From positions 7,641,001 through 7,705,000 of the forward strand of contig JALDNG010000041.1 in assembly GCA_024349245.1 (NCBI GenBank): a DNA stretch of 64,000 bases, written 5' to 3'. The DNA comes from Neodontobutis hainanensis (lineage: Eukaryota > Chordata > Actinopteri > Gobiiformes > Odontobutidae). The notes under the pieces were generated by a model that was not told the origin of the DNA, made no database searches, and saw nothing but the letters and a program-made list of their open reading frames with translations. The position numbers were made by a program, and so were the translations under genes. Shown piece after piece: positions 50,601-63,130 of this stretch; within the stretch, counting starts at the first letter, position 1; each line of letters starts with the position of its first letter.

Positions 50601-53600
50601 AATCTGATCAGAAATGTACCTGAGTTCTCTCTCCAGTAGTCTGGGGCCGAAGTCTCATTCTCAGTCACAAAGAAACTACTCTTCTCTTTGTTTTCATCTG
50701 CTAAAGGACAAACAACAAAACAGAGCGTATTTTAGTAAGGCCCATTGGTGAGCTGGTTATCCGGACACGTAGACATAACCAAGTGTGCATCCTTCGTGTG
50801 GGCAGTTTGCCCCTAAGTGAACGCTTGTGTATGTGAACAGCGCTGCCACAAAAACACACAACAGAAACACTTCCTCCGAGTTAAAGGGTCAGAGGGAGAT
50901 GAGACGAGCAAATGAAAACGTCACAGGAATATGAGGCTGGCTGGAACACGAAGGAACTATAAAACCACTCGCTCAGACGCGATGATACAGCGGACTCAGA
51001 TGGAACACATAGTCTGTAACAGTAGGCTGAAATAGGTTGTGTAATGCTAGTTGATGAAACCTGTTCAAACATTTTATGAAACCAAGTGGCTGCAAAATGA
51101 ATGCTAAGCAAAAGAGGCACCTCAAACAAAAGCCTATGAAACTTCCAAACGCAGAGAAAGTACTTTGTGCTTTTTGTTGAATGCTTGATTAAAATGATAC
51201 AGCAAAAATAATAGTCGGAGATGGGATGTGTTTAAATGGGAAAGTACTGAATTATAGCGTTTTATAACACACATTTTAATGATGTGTTTGTAGGTGATCT
51301 GAACTAATGTTGTCCTTACCGTTGATGCTGGAGTTGTCTTTGGTGGCATATGCAGGGAGCCCTTCATCCCTGTTTTTGTGAACCTGACAGAAAACATTCA
51401 CATTTCAGTTTTGTGTAACAGAAATACATATTAGCATTTACACAATTACATTTTTTGTGCCTTAAAATAATATCTTATTTTATGTATTTATGTAACCGCT
51501 ACAGTTAGGTGTTTTATGTCTGTGTAAATGTACATTAGTACTAAATGGATGATTAAAACTGGTCTTGTCTAAAACTGTCATTAGTGCTGCGCTCCCTCCT
51601 CTTCGGCTGCTAATGGGGAGTCGACAGGTTAAAGATTAGAGTTGCCCTAACAGGCTCGGGTGACTGCGAGAGAACAAACACACCACGGCTATTAAACAAT
51701 CTGCGCCCGGGCCTATTAGCTGGGATCAGAGTGGGGTGATGGTTCCATTTCTACAGGGAGAAAGCGGCCTATCAATCTGCTTATGCAGATCACATCACTG
51801 CCTGACTGCAGCACCATTTAAATAATAATTAGCTAAAGTGGCCTGGGGGGATATTTACGTTTTTGTAAGCGGGGTCCTCTCGGTGAGGCGGGGTGGTGCT
51901 GGAGAGGGGCAGGCTGGTGGGAGGGGAGGCGGGCAGGCTGGGGGACTCCTGCAGGATGGGGTCCGAGGAGGATGGAGATGAGGTGCCGGGATACGCCACG
52001 CTGATGCCCCTGTCCTTCCCCCTCTCCTCTGCGGCGCTGTCGCTCAGGCCTGTCGTGGGGAGGTACAGGTTGCTCTGAGTCTGTGGTGGTCTGTTTGTGA
52101 AGCCCCTCTGCTCCTCATCTTCTTGCTTGGATGACTCTACATCCACCTCGCCCTCCTCCTCGCTCTCGCCCGCCTCTACGTCTCCTCCGCTCTCGCTGCC
52201 GTAGCTACAGCTGCTGCTGGGTGACAGTCTGTGGTGCCGGTCTGACACACTCACCACTCCAAACTCCTCATCTGGGGATCCCACTCCGCCGCCGTTGCTG
52301 TGGAGCTTGGCGAGGCTTTCAGCGTCTTTTATGACAGGACGAAACGCAGAACCATAGCTTGACTTTCGGCTTTGTAGCGTTGGAGTGTCTAGAAGTTTGA
52401 GCCAACCTTCTGATGTCACAGGTCGAAGGTCCGAGGTTACCGCTGGGCACTCGGGGTCGAAAAGTCCAGATCTGGGTGTGGTGTTTGCACTGCTGCCCCC
52501 AATAGTCGCAGTGACACTATTCCCAGAGCCCACCACAGCGCCGGGCTCAGTGGGGTCAGACATGTCAAGAAAGGCCTGTCTGAGAGAGGGGTTTTCTGCC
52601 AGGGACGAGAGTGCACTGGGCTGAGGCTGCAGATATGTGGGCACTGGGATCCCTCCTGCTGCTCTTGGGGGCCAAAACATGCAGAAAGGAGGGTAAAAAG
52701 TGTCCTTACGTCCTTTCCATAAAAGACCGGACAGGCCTGCTCCTTTCTGGCCACCTGAAATATCGCTGTCCTCTTTTTTCTGTTGGCACAGGCCAAACGC
52801 TGGGAAGGGATAGGGAGAAGGGAAAAGAGAAGTAGGAGGGAACTTTTGGAGCATGCCGAAGCCTTTACTCGGGACGGGGATGACGGGGTAGCTACGCGAC
52901 GTCTTACGAGGAGACAGGCTGTCACTGTCTAAGTCGTCCTCTTCTTCAAAGCGGGCTCTTTTCTGAGATAAATCTGGTCCCATCATGTGAGGCATCACTG
53001 ACGCAGGCAGAGTCTTGACAGGGCCCATGGAGTGACACTGGGCTGAAGAAGGGAGCGCCCGTTTCCTGCTCCCACCGTTGAACATGGCTTTGACGTCTTC
53101 CCAGGCGTAGACTAACTCGTCGGCCGGGTGTTTTTCAGCGAGTTTAAGATGCCGTCTCCAGGAGTTGAAGTTGGCAGCGTCCGGTTGCATGTATTTAGAT
53201 TCCGGCGTACGGTGGGAATGAAAGATAAACTTATTTGGGGAGAAGTACATATTACAGAGGGAGCACTTGATGCATTTGGCCCGAGAGCTGTTGTAGCGCG
53301 CCGGGATGAAGTTACCACGGCAACCCCAGGCGCACTCATGACTTACGTCAAAAGCAAAGTTGTCTGGCAGTTTGGGTGGATTGTTCTCCCCCAGGAAAGA
53401 CTTGCAAAGACGCTCGGCCTCTCGCTTGGTGATCATGCCACAGCGGCGGGAAGAAATGGGCATTGCCCCGGCCCGGCGCAGGATCTCCAACTGGACCGGG
53501 GTGCACTGGACACACGTGATACCCAGGGCCACGCGACGGTTGTGTATTTCATTATAGCTGTAGTTCTTGAGGAGTGTGTTTGAAATCTGAGCCAAACATA

Positions 53601-53835
53601 GTCTCTCATTGTTGTCTATGACAAGCGACACGATCGGGACGCCGTAGAGGATGACCTGGCCCACCTGGTTGGGCTTCAGAGGTGAGGAGGACGGTGAAGG
53701 GGAGGATAAAGATGAAGAGGAAGAAGAAGAGTGGAGGTGGGTGCCTCTGGGTGGAGTCAGGGGTTCCTGCTGGTACGAGCCTGTTGAGCTCGTCATGATT
53801 AGTTCATTAGTGTTGGATAAATGAGTCTTATCCAT
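47643..53835 (-). CDS. skor2: SKI family transcriptional corepressor 2, 7 coding exons
   Basis: Nuclear corepressor of the SKI/SNO/CORL family, neural-specific in vertebrates. Coding exons in transcript order: 53835-51859 (exon body begins at 53863), 51383-51320, 50700-50620, 48935-48870, 48713-48615, 48417-48350 and 47699-47643. The total is 2412 nt, 803 aa (human about 1015 aa, so the low-complexity middle is shorter). Domains: a Ser-rich stretch (residues 35-52); a Ski/Sno/Dac homology domain (about 54-150) with VGQVILYGVPIVSLVID and RRAGAMPISSRRCGMITKRE; a SAND-like SMAD-binding domain (about 160-255) whose Cys/His set includes C168, C172, C188, C191, C194, H206 and H208; a Pro/Ser-rich middle; and an acidic run near 549-576. 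The C-terminal helix/coiled-coil is encoded by five small exons (EELQKVLLEQIDFRRRLEQE, FQDQMKRELAYREEMVQQLQ) and ends HLSK. The start chosen is the first ATG after the splice acceptor. SKOR2 rather than SKOR1 is supported by VGQVILYG and by its neighbours. Confidence 0.95.
48936..50619. other. skor2 intron between coding exons 3 and 4
   Basis: Includes blocks of compositionally complex sequence at 49440-49860 and 49980-50230 (for example AGTCACTTCATATCGTGCC and GCAATAAGCGGTGATC). They look unlike the AT-rich surroundings. The 135-codon plus-strand frame in the first block has no recognisable protein. They are possible intronic enhancers. Confidence 0.3.
51570..51840. promoter_or_regulatory. 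Candidate conserved block in a skor2 intron
   Basis: Non-repetitive, balanced composition just after the large coding exon: GGCTGCTAATGGGGAGTC, GCCTATTAGCTGGGATCAG, CTGCTTATGCAGATCAC (POU/octamer-like TATGCAGAT) and TAATAATTAGCTAAA (homeodomain-like). No reading frame. It is only a candidate without alignment. Confidence 0.3.
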
Positions 53836-53863
53836 ATTAAACTGGGACAGCTTCACAAACAAC

Positions 53864-55160
53864 CTGTAAGAAAAAAAATAATATTTGTGATTAATTATGT
53901 TAACTCAGAATCCCTTTCGAAATGATCTTTTACAGAGATGTATTGTAACAACTTGTGAATATTTTTCCTAAAATACACACACAAAAAACTAAACTGAAGT
54001 GTTGATAGTAACACTGTCACTGTCACTTTTAAGCACTTCTCTGACTCCGTGATTACATTTGAACAAATATGTCTCGCAAGCATCACATATTTCACTGCAT
54101 TTTAAAAGAAATACAAAACACACATTCATTTAGAAATGTTAAATGTATGCATCATTATTTTCAAAAATCTAAGCATTACACTAAATGTAAAATACAATTT
54201 TGATTTAAACTGTACCATAAAAACACACACACAATTTAAGTAAATTAAGCACACAAATAATATTACATTACAAAAAAAAAAAAAAAAAAATAGGCCTTAA
54301 GTGTGAATCACTGTAAGTTTTCTAAATTTATTAGGCTGCTTCTCAGGCCTTTCACAGACAATGCACAAACAGAAGTACTCAAATACTCAAATACTCGCTA
54401 CATATCTGCCATTGAGTGCCTATAATTATATGCATATCTTTAATTCTTTCTTTTGACAGTTTAAGTTATATTATTATAGTTAAACGTGTTACACATTTAA
54501 TATGCAACAAACTAATTCACAAGATAAAAAAATACATTTCAGGGTACATTTAAGGTTTATAGGAATTCTTCTGCAATGGTTTATATTATTAAATATTTAT
54601 AGATATTTAAAAGGTGACCCACATTCGTCTTAATAATATTCAACATTAGGGATAAGTGTGAGTATAAACAGAGCAAAACTTGGGCATGAAGCACGATTTA
54701 AACACAAGATCCACGTTGTATATATTTTTGTCTAAATAATACAAAACGTAATATAGAGATCCTATTGCTTATTTTTTATTCGTTTTTTTTGTTTGTTTTA
54801 CTGTTTTTAGTTAAAAACTATACTTGATTTTATTTATTTTTTTCTGTCAGAGTTTCTATGTTTTTTTTGTTTTGTTTTTTGTCCGTCTTTTGCACAAGAA
54901 TGACAGCGCTACTAATGCGCTATAGTTAAAGCATGTTTTTACAGTAAACGCCTTGTAGAGTTCAGCCTTCTGACACAAGAAATATACATTTATAAAACAA
55001 ATGTATAGAGTCTAATTTTAAAAGAAAAAAAAGATTACTTATGGAGTAAAACAATTTAACAATATCTACATAAAACGCTCAAGCTACGTCCGTTTTTAAA
55101 TTAACACATGTCTTTACAATACTAAAAGTTAATTTACATCAGTAAGTTAACTAGTCTTAC
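53864..55160. other. skor2 intron 1 (5' UTR intron)
   Basis: Very AT-rich with A/T homopolymers (for example 54272-54290). No element recognised. Confidence 0.5.
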
Positions 55161-55400
55161 CTTTAACGGCAGCGAAGAGTTGGAAAAGTGTCACAGCCTC
55201 GTAAAACGGTCCCCGTCAAAAAACAGTCCGGTGTATCCAGAGCTCCGGCCGAAAACGCATTTTACAAACTTTATAAAACAGAAAAACGTATTTTTTTTTT
55301 TTTTTTTAAAGAGAAAAGTAGAGAGAGCTGCTGAAACCAAGACTGGTTTCGTTCTTCTCCGCGGTCTCAGCTGAGTGTGAGATGTGAGTAAAAAGCTCGC
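55161..55400 (-). other. skor2: skor2 5' non-coding exon (inferred)
   Basis: A strong donor (GTTAAAG then GTAAGACT on the minus strand) sits at 55161/55160. The skor2 coding exon has a polypyrimidine-rich acceptor ending at 53864, with no in-frame ATG between the acceptor and 53835. A spliced 5' UTR exon is therefore likely. The 5' limit is a guess based on the promoter-like sequence further upstream. RNA evidence would fix the transcription start. Confidence 0.55.
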
Positions 55401-55520
55401 GCTGCCGAGGCTTTATTCGCCCGTGAGAGGCACCGCGCGCCTTAATCCCTCCCCCTCCCTCCTCGCGCTCTCTCTGCGCACACCTGCCCGCCTTCACTTT
55501 TGATTGGCGTGCACGAGCTC
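55400..55520 (-). promoter_or_regulatory. Candidate skor2 core promoter
   Basis: Read on the minus strand, this CpG-richer stretch holds a CCAAT box (GCCAATCA, about 55502-55509) and, about 90 bp closer to the gene, an AT-rich TATA-like GAATAAAG near 55412. A CT/GC-rich tract lies between them. Position and composition suit the promoter of the inferred first exon. It is a motif-level call only. Confidence 0.4.
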
Positions 55521-55559
55521 AGCCCACCCAGCTACAGGACGCACGGACGGACACTTTTT

Positions 55560-57090
55560 ATTCCACTTTTTTAATTCAACCTTTCTTTACTTAGGGGTCA
55601 CTTAAAGCCTGGAAAAGACAAACTACTTGCACAGAACGGACTAAAAGGGACACATTTTGGGATGATATAACTTTCATAAATTCAAGCTTAAAGTTAAATT
55701 AGCCAGGGCTAGTCATACGCTAATACTTGAGGCTATAATTGTATTATACCTTAGTCACTCAATTATTTTAAAGACTTGGCTATTATTACTTTGCTCAGAG
55801 GTTCGTATTTCTATTGTAGTGGTAAGTGTAGTTGTAAAATTACATTGCAACCAACCACTCAGATCTTCACCAGTGACTTTGCAAGTTATAGTTTAAAACA
55901 GTTATATTGCATAAGACTGAAGAAAAATATGTAAAATCTGACCTCAGCTTCAACTGGACTGACTTTGGACTTGAACAATGAAAGACATTCAGTCCAAACA
56001 GTTCTTGTCAGAGGTATTAGAAAAACATGTTCTGGCTGATTATCTACATTCGTTTTAAAATGGATAGTGTTAGCATTAATAAAGTTATTATTATAGTAAT
56101 TAACTTGAATTTTGGGCCTAGACTGTGACCTACAAATGATATGTGTACGTCCATAAAGCTTCTACATTACATTGTTAAATTTAGTCTGTTTGATTTTTTT
56201 GTACAGAATATTGTTTTGTTATTCAAATGTGTGGCACTAAACAGATGTAATAACTGTTATCCACAGAGGCAGGGCTTTTAACCACAAAAGCAGCATGAGG
56301 TAAATGTTACCTCAGTCTAAAGAGGCAGCGGAAGCAGACAGTCTGATGTTAATGTCAGTGCAGCTGATACCTCCATCGAACGCTTGTGGAAATGCGACTC
56401 TATAGCTACATGTGCAGGTCGTTCCCAGGAGATAAAAGGCAGCAGGAGACGTACTGTAGCCGGTATCGTCTGTTGTAATTGAGGGTCAGAGGAGCTCCCA
56501 GCCAGGCGCTCAAATCCACCTGAAGAGGGCCCGCAAAATTCAGTTTGTTTAGTTATTTCAGCTGGAAAAATGAGAGTCCAGGTAGGTGTCTCAGGAGAAG
56601 GTGGGGGTATGCTTCTCTCAGATGCTTCTTCTCTGAAAACACAAGTCAAAACAGTTTTCAAATTTCCACATTCTTGAACATTTTTGTCACACATTTTGGG
56701 GCCTTAAGTAACCCAAGTCAAATCACCACAACTATTGGATGTTATTAGGCTTAATACTATGTCTGCTGCTTTAGTAAAAGGTAAAAGATGTTCTTATTGT
56801 CAGTCACTGAATTTATGTTTTATGATGAGCTAAAATTAGATGTTTATGGAAAAAAGACTAAATGTCTTGCAGGTTACATTCAGACACAGGTCTATGAGTG
56901 TGCACTCATATGTGTCTGAATGAATGGTCAAGTGATTTATTTGTGTATGAGAAAAACACATGAGTATTAACAATTGGGACTCTAAATACTTGTGTCCAAA
57001 ATAAAAGTATAAAACAGGCCTATTCTCACTCAATGTAACTCTAAACAAGGATCACGCTTATGTCTCAACCCTGAACCTGCGCGTGCTCCT
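55560..57090. other. skor2 upstream flank, part 1
   Basis: No gene. 56310-56610 is more complex than its surroundings (GCAGCGGAAGCAGACAGTC; GGCGCTCAAATCCACC) and contains a 125-codon minus-strand frame without recognisable homology. Confidence 0.35.
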
Positions 57091-57092
57091 GC

Positions 57093-57096
<4 letters not shown>

Positions 57097-57139
<43 letters not shown>
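57097..57139 (+). repeat. (GT)n microsatellite
   Basis: Uninterrupted GT dinucleotides between GCGTGC-type flanks, about 1.9 kb upstream of the inferred skor2 exon 1. Confidence 0.95.
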
Positions 57140-57143
<4 letters not shown>

Positions 57144-57429
57144 CGTCGAAGCGCAGAGACCTCGAGTGAGCCCCATCTGCTCCTTTTTAAAACCAATTTA
57201 GCTTGTCACTCAATGCGTGCGCTTTTGTTTCGGCACCGGAGCGCGCGCAACGGTGGGACACGAGCCACACAGACAGACAGGCAGCTTAGACACGACGCAC
57301 GAACAAGAGTCTGTTACGTCACAATAGATAGAGATGTGGAAAATATAGGCTAATCCCAGAAAACTTCTTGTAACAGAGACATTATTGGACCAAAAGCAGG
57401 GCGTATCCAGGTATGTCAAATAAGGCTTT

Positions 57430-58130
57430 ATTGGAGCGCTATCAGCTCCCTTCGGAATTTTCTTTCTTCATGATGCATTAGATGGTCGCCCAACTGAGAA
57501 ATTAATCATGCGTTTGAAGAAAAAAAAAGAATTGCTTGTGTGACCTGACAGGGTCAAACGAGCGAGAAGCAGCTCAAAACATAATAAATTAAGAGCTACA
57601 ACACTAAGTGAGCTTGAGACATTTAACATCGAAATCTGTCAATAAATGAAACATGCCCCGGATGAGTGATTAGGCGGCCTTATTGAAATGCACCAGCTGC
57701 TTTTGGAAAACGCACTAGACCCTGCTTCAACCCCAGCAGCACTCACGCTATTATTATTTCAACGTGCCTTTCGTGGTTAATAAACTCTGTTGGACGTTTG
57801 CTCCATATACTGTATGTTTTTTTTCTCAGCCAATCCTGGACAGTTACCAGCGCTCGTATTAATTTATTGTGGATTTAAAAGCAGATGTAGGCTACAATAT
57901 GGTGCAGGGTCGCCCTGCATGTCCCAGATTTAATCCTTACTTAATGTCTGTGACTAAATGGAGTGTGTTCGTGAAGATTTACAGTGCATTATGACAATTA
58001 ACACACGTCTTTAAAAAATGGAAGAAATAATAACAGGCGTATTCCATAACTTGGATTTGATTTATGAAGTGCTAAACGACCCAAATTCAAACACAAGGCC
58101 TGGAGTTATTTGTGGACGGCGTGCGTAAAT
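57430..58130. promoter_or_regulatory. Candidate conserved block upstream of skor2
   Basis: Low-repeat sequence with clustered homeodomain/POU-like words (AATTAATCATGCG, TCAATAAATGAAACATGCCC, GATTAGGCGGCCTTATTG, CACCAGCTGC E-box). No reading frame and no transposon signature. Developmental corepressor genes often carry distal enhancers. Not testable without cross-species alignment. Confidence 0.3.
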
Positions 58131-61100
58131 GCGAGTAGAAGCTATTATCCGTATTTAGTGCTGTTTAATTTAACACTTAAGTATTATTAAACGTGATATA
58201 AGTCAAAAGATCGATTTCAGTGTTTTACTGAGCATTGACACGATAGATTTAATGCAACCAGCTACAGGCCTTTGTATAGCCTCCAGCAACCGACATACAC
58301 TATTCTGCTTTTTTATTTGATTTGATCTTAGCGCGGACGTATTTAATTGACACTCACGGTAGTAAACGTGGAGTCATGTGACAGTGTAATTGTTCCTCTT
58401 TTACGCGTGTTATGTTTCCTTCACGTTCCCCATGCCAGAGCAGGGATCGACGTTGTGCTCCGTTTTGTTCGCTGTGGGTTCGCCCGCGGCGCTTGTACCA
58501 ATTAGCACAGCAGACCAGCCAATAAAGACCCCCATCTTTCATCAAGATGTGGAACATTAGTCAGAGTGAATTATTAAAAAAGAATCGCCTTGGAAAAAAA
58601 AAATTCACGTGATACAATGTTTAGATAAGCTTGATGGTTTCATCACTTTTGTCGGCTGCAGAATGAGGCCCTTTGCTGTGTTAACTGCTCCACTGAGGTT
58701 ACTTTTTGTTGTATTTTAGTTGGCTATCGAGTAAAAGAGTGATTTTATTCTTTATATTAAAAAACAAGTTTTTTTAACTTGCACTGCATTTTAATATATT
58801 ACTAGAATATTATTTAAATTACACTTTTATTTACATACCCCTACCTGGTGTGAGGCTAAAGGTCACATGAGGTTATTCATTCATGTCCATATAGTGCAGC
58901 TACTGAATACATACATTTCATTTTATTTCGTTTTTTTATGACTTAATAATAATTCTTTAATTCCATAAATGAACTGACACTATTTTGAAATATAATCAAG
59001 GAAATGGCAAGTAGCTCTACCAATCACAAAAACAGAGCATCACCTAAAGCCCGCCCCATTTTTGACGCATGGTAATGATTGGTCAGTTTCTGGCAGTCAT
59101 GGTCAGTGGCAGAAGTTCCAAGCCCAGTTCCCAAGGGAAAACAAATGATATGTTGGACTTCCTGGTCATTTTAGAAACTTTTCATGACCTTTTCAATGCA
59201 GTAAATCTTTATTCAAATAATCCTTGCACTAGTCTGAAAACACGCCCATATTTATGCATTTAAACACATAAGACTCAAGACACCGCTATGGGCGTGAGTT
59301 GGTTTACACCCTGAACAATCGTCAGTTAATCGCAGGGCTAGCACTTAGAGACATAGAGTCATCCATTCAATCTTACAGTTCAGTAAAGAGAATATAGATT
59401 CAGTTCAGTCTTTGGAGGGAGGAGGACAGAGGGCTCAGAAGGAAGCAACACTGAAAAAATACTTGTGGCTCTGCTCCACTCAACAACAGGATGTCAAAAA
59501 ATATTAGGTTAAGAAAATTAACAACATAAACTTATTGTGTTGATTTGTCACAAGTTGTTAATGTTCATACACATTTTTTCTTTTCAGTATCTTTAGTTTT
59601 ATGTTGTACCACCAAACATAAACTAATTACGTAAAAGGGAATACATATATTAATACATTCAGATTAACCCAAAAGAGGTGATGTTTCCCTTTTTCTGCTG
59701 CCCTGTACAATGTTTGAATAAAGCTCCAGAAACATTTTTTTAGCAAAAAGACAAGCAAATAGTGACAGGTCAGCTGTTTTTGATGTTTGCAGACATTACC
59801 ACAGCAATTTCTTTTGATGCAGGCTTTACTGAACTAAAAACCTGACTGTACACTCAGCCGGGAGATGCAGCTTTACTTACTGAATGATCCAGGTTCGTAA
59901 TTAAAGGCTTGCTTGACTTTTAATGACCCCCGAACACAAGCAAACGTGTGGAAGTTATTCTAAGTGGAATGAGTAATGAGACGCTAACGGTGAACACTGA
60001 GATGAAGTCAATTAGCTCGGCTGCAGACAGACTGCTGGGCGCTACGGTCTGCTTTAAATGCACGCAAGGTCAGAGGGCTGGTGTGTGTTTGTTTGTGCAT
60101 ATTCACTGTGTCGTGACTAAAATCTATTGTGCATTGATCATGTGTCACAGCAATCGCAGGTTTATGAGTAAGAATAAGGGAATAACATAAAGGGGCTGAG
60201 ATTAGCAGTTTTACATTAGAATCAAACAAGTGCAGTTTGTTTGAAAATGACCCGAGTAACCTCATCTGCGCTCAAATACGTGACAATAATAAAAGTTAAA
60301 TTTGATTATGACTTTAGAAATATTCATAGAAAATAAACTTTAAAGCTGTATAATGTTTAAATTGTAAGTCTATTTCAATTGTGGTCGTTACGTTCTCATT
60401 TCACCGTAATGGAGCTAATGACTGAGAGGGTTTTACAGTGTCTTGTTATTTATGTGCTCGAGTGCTGTGGTGGGAAAGCCTTGATCTCTTTCTGGAAACC
60501 AACCCAATGGACTTAGACCAAGTAAAGTGGTTCATCAAACAGTTCACCAGCCAAGTCCTATCAATAAAGATCTTGTGGGCATATATAAATACTTGGAAAG
60601 GGACATGGGAAGCTGTGGAAGTTTGTTTAGGTCATAAGCGATTACCGTTTTTAGGAAAAGCTAAATAGTCCATAGTCAGGTTTGAAAAAGTCTAGATCTC
60701 GCCTCAGAATTAAACTCATTTGGTCTCATTCATGAACATTTTTGTACAAAACTTCACAAGATTATTTCTCTGCACTGGATTTACTGGAGTTATGTGTTAC
60801 AAACCGTATTTATTCCATATTGCATGTTCCAGTTGCGTTGTTCGTATTGTGCAGCCCTATTGTGAGAGCAGATGGTTTGGATTATGATGTTTTGGGGTTG
60901 TGTAAAGGGCCTTATAGTCTTGTCTTTAGCTCAACACACTAGGGTCTCACTTGGTCTTGGATAAACAGAAACAATGCATTTTTTTCAAACATTTGAGAAA
61001 ACAGATAAATCAATACATTAAAACATTTTAATTTTTTTAATTCTTTTATAATTTGCTGAGGGGCTTTGACAATTAGGACCACTAAAATGGATTTGGGCTT

Positions 61101-62770
61101 GGAAAAAAGTGCTATAAATTAAATAAATTACAAGCCTCAGTTAATTGTTTTCCAAAATGGCGCTTATCTGTTTTTGAAAATGAACCCTTCACTTACAAAA
61201 ATTAAACTATACAGATATAAAAACATTAATTCAACAAATGAAAAAGACTAATAAACTAATACAAAATCAATTTAGCACCAACATGCATCAGAACAATTAA
61301 AATACAGTTTACATATTTAAAAGGACTCTTCTTTACTTGGTCTTATCTTAAAATGATTTTTAAAACATCTACTAGTTTTTGATTTTTTCATTGAAAAACG
61401 TATGAACTTATGGCAACTTATGGCCCCTCCCCTGCTGCCCTGTACAACATGGTTCTGGTGGAATTACTGTGTTATGAACAGTTTAGGAACGCAGGATTTT
61501 AGGCTTCTAGTTTGTACAAATATTATAAAAGAGAAGAAGAAGTTTTTTGTCACCTTACAGTATGTACGGTGGGAGCTACACATCTAAGGTATAAACTTAG
61601 GTTTGATGTAATTTAGTAGTATTCTGTGGTAGCAAGTTGGTCTAGTTTTACTTTTTTTTTCAATAGAAGTAAAATAGGAAAGGTCACTATGCTGTTGTTA
61701 GGGGTTGGGTAGATGCGTAGAGACTTGGACGGAAAAATAAAATTGTGTAGTTGCGCTTCAATGTGGTCCTGACTCAGTGTTTCCCACAGCACTCTATAGT
61801 TAGATAATTTTATTTGTCCCGTAGGAAATTGGTTTTCAGTGAGTTAAACACATACGGCACAATAAAATTCATTCTTAATGCTTTTACAAAACACAGTACA
61901 AATCCTAACCCTATTAAAAAACCCTATACTAAGATAAAAGCAGCCCCTACCATCCCTTCATCATATACTCTGACACCAATCCATCAACATTAGAAAAAAG
62001 TATACTTTTTTTGCTCTGTTCAGACCAGCTGAAAACCGAAGCAGTCAAAATATAATTTGACCGTGTATTTTGTTTACAGTGGTACTATTTTCCTGAGTGA
62101 ATGCTTTTGAGCTACATTTGCCAAAACCAACATACAATACAAAATGTCAATACACTCTCCACAAAAGCCCATTTTAAGCATAGTTCTGTCAACACCAAAA
62201 GACACTAACTTTTTAATAAAAAAGAGTCTGTTGCAAGGTGTTAAGGTGGCCTCCTTGGCAACAAGCACTGACCACCTTAATAACAGTTAATGTATGTAGT
62301 AATATACTGTTTATATAAAATCAGTTTATGTCATTAATTATCCTTATTGTGGTGCTCTTGTCTTAAAATAGTTCATGTAGGTTCATTTATTGAGGCATTT
62401 AGTGTTTACAAGAGTGTATTAATGACATAAATAGGTTCAATAAATTGTCTGACACCTTTACTGACAATATTTCTGTTGGAAACACTGCAATACGAGTGGC
62501 CATGTATAATGCAGTTTGTGATACTTATGGCCACAAAGTAAAGTGAACCTCTTAAAGCAAAGGTGGAACACATTTCTTATGGGAGTCTGTTGTCCAGGAG
62601 TTCTCACAATTTGTTCAAAACATTTCTTTTTATAACACATACCTACATTTTAAAGTTGCATTAACATCTACGTATTACCTCTTTTTTATTTATGAAAACT
62701 ATATTTCTGAGATCAACATCCTATTCCAGCTTTAAAACAGCAAACACCAAAAACTCATCCTCTTTTGGTT
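58131..62770. other. skor2 upstream flank, part 2
   Basis: Intergenic. AT-rich sequence with scattered CCAAT-like words near 59016 and 59077. No gene, SINE or LINE recognised. Reading frames here are short and without conserved motifs. Confidence 0.45.
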
Positions 62771-62774
62771 TATT

Positions 62775-63130
62775 TTTATAAAGCGAGACAGAGAGAGCGA
62801 TCCACGTCGGGCGGCACACTGTAAAAGACTATTATGTCTGGTCCGACGGAATCATTGAGCTCTCTGTGGGGGGACAAAGCACCACATCTCGGCGGGGAGA
62901 AGATAACTAACCCAGATGATCTCACAGTATCGCGGCTTAATTTTCTTTACTGGGGAATATTCGATGCTAATGTAACTTAAATAGGCCATTGTGGAGCAAA
63001 CTGCGCCGTTTTATATGGGACATAAAATCATGGAAAGTCACCAAAAAAGAAGATTGGCACTTAGGCCGGCTGACTGCGTTAAAATGGCTTCTGAATGAAT
63101 TACCACAAATGTTCTCCCATAAGGCCTGTT
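62775..63130. promoter_or_regulatory. Candidate conserved block far upstream of skor2
   Basis: A compositionally distinct 350-bp block: AGAGAGAGCGATCCACGTC, TATTATGTCTGGTCCGACGG, CCAGATGATCTCACAGTATC, GGCTTAATTTTC and CAAACTGCGCCGTTTTATA. It has no repeats and no protein similarity that I can see. This is the strongest-looking non-coding block in the upstream flank, by composition only. Confidence 0.3.

Noticed and set aside
52437..52925. 162-codon minus-strand frame and other long frames inside the skor2 exon
   Set aside because: Out-of-frame shadows of the skor2 coding sequence, with no conserved motif of their own.
53836..53862. skor2 start extended to a TTG codon (MFVKLSQFN prefix)
   Set aside because: The codon is TTG and lies directly after a splice acceptor at 53864. 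The first ATG is at 53835.
60438..60668. 76-codon plus-strand frame upstream of skor2
   Set aside because: No motif, no partner exons and composition like its surroundings.
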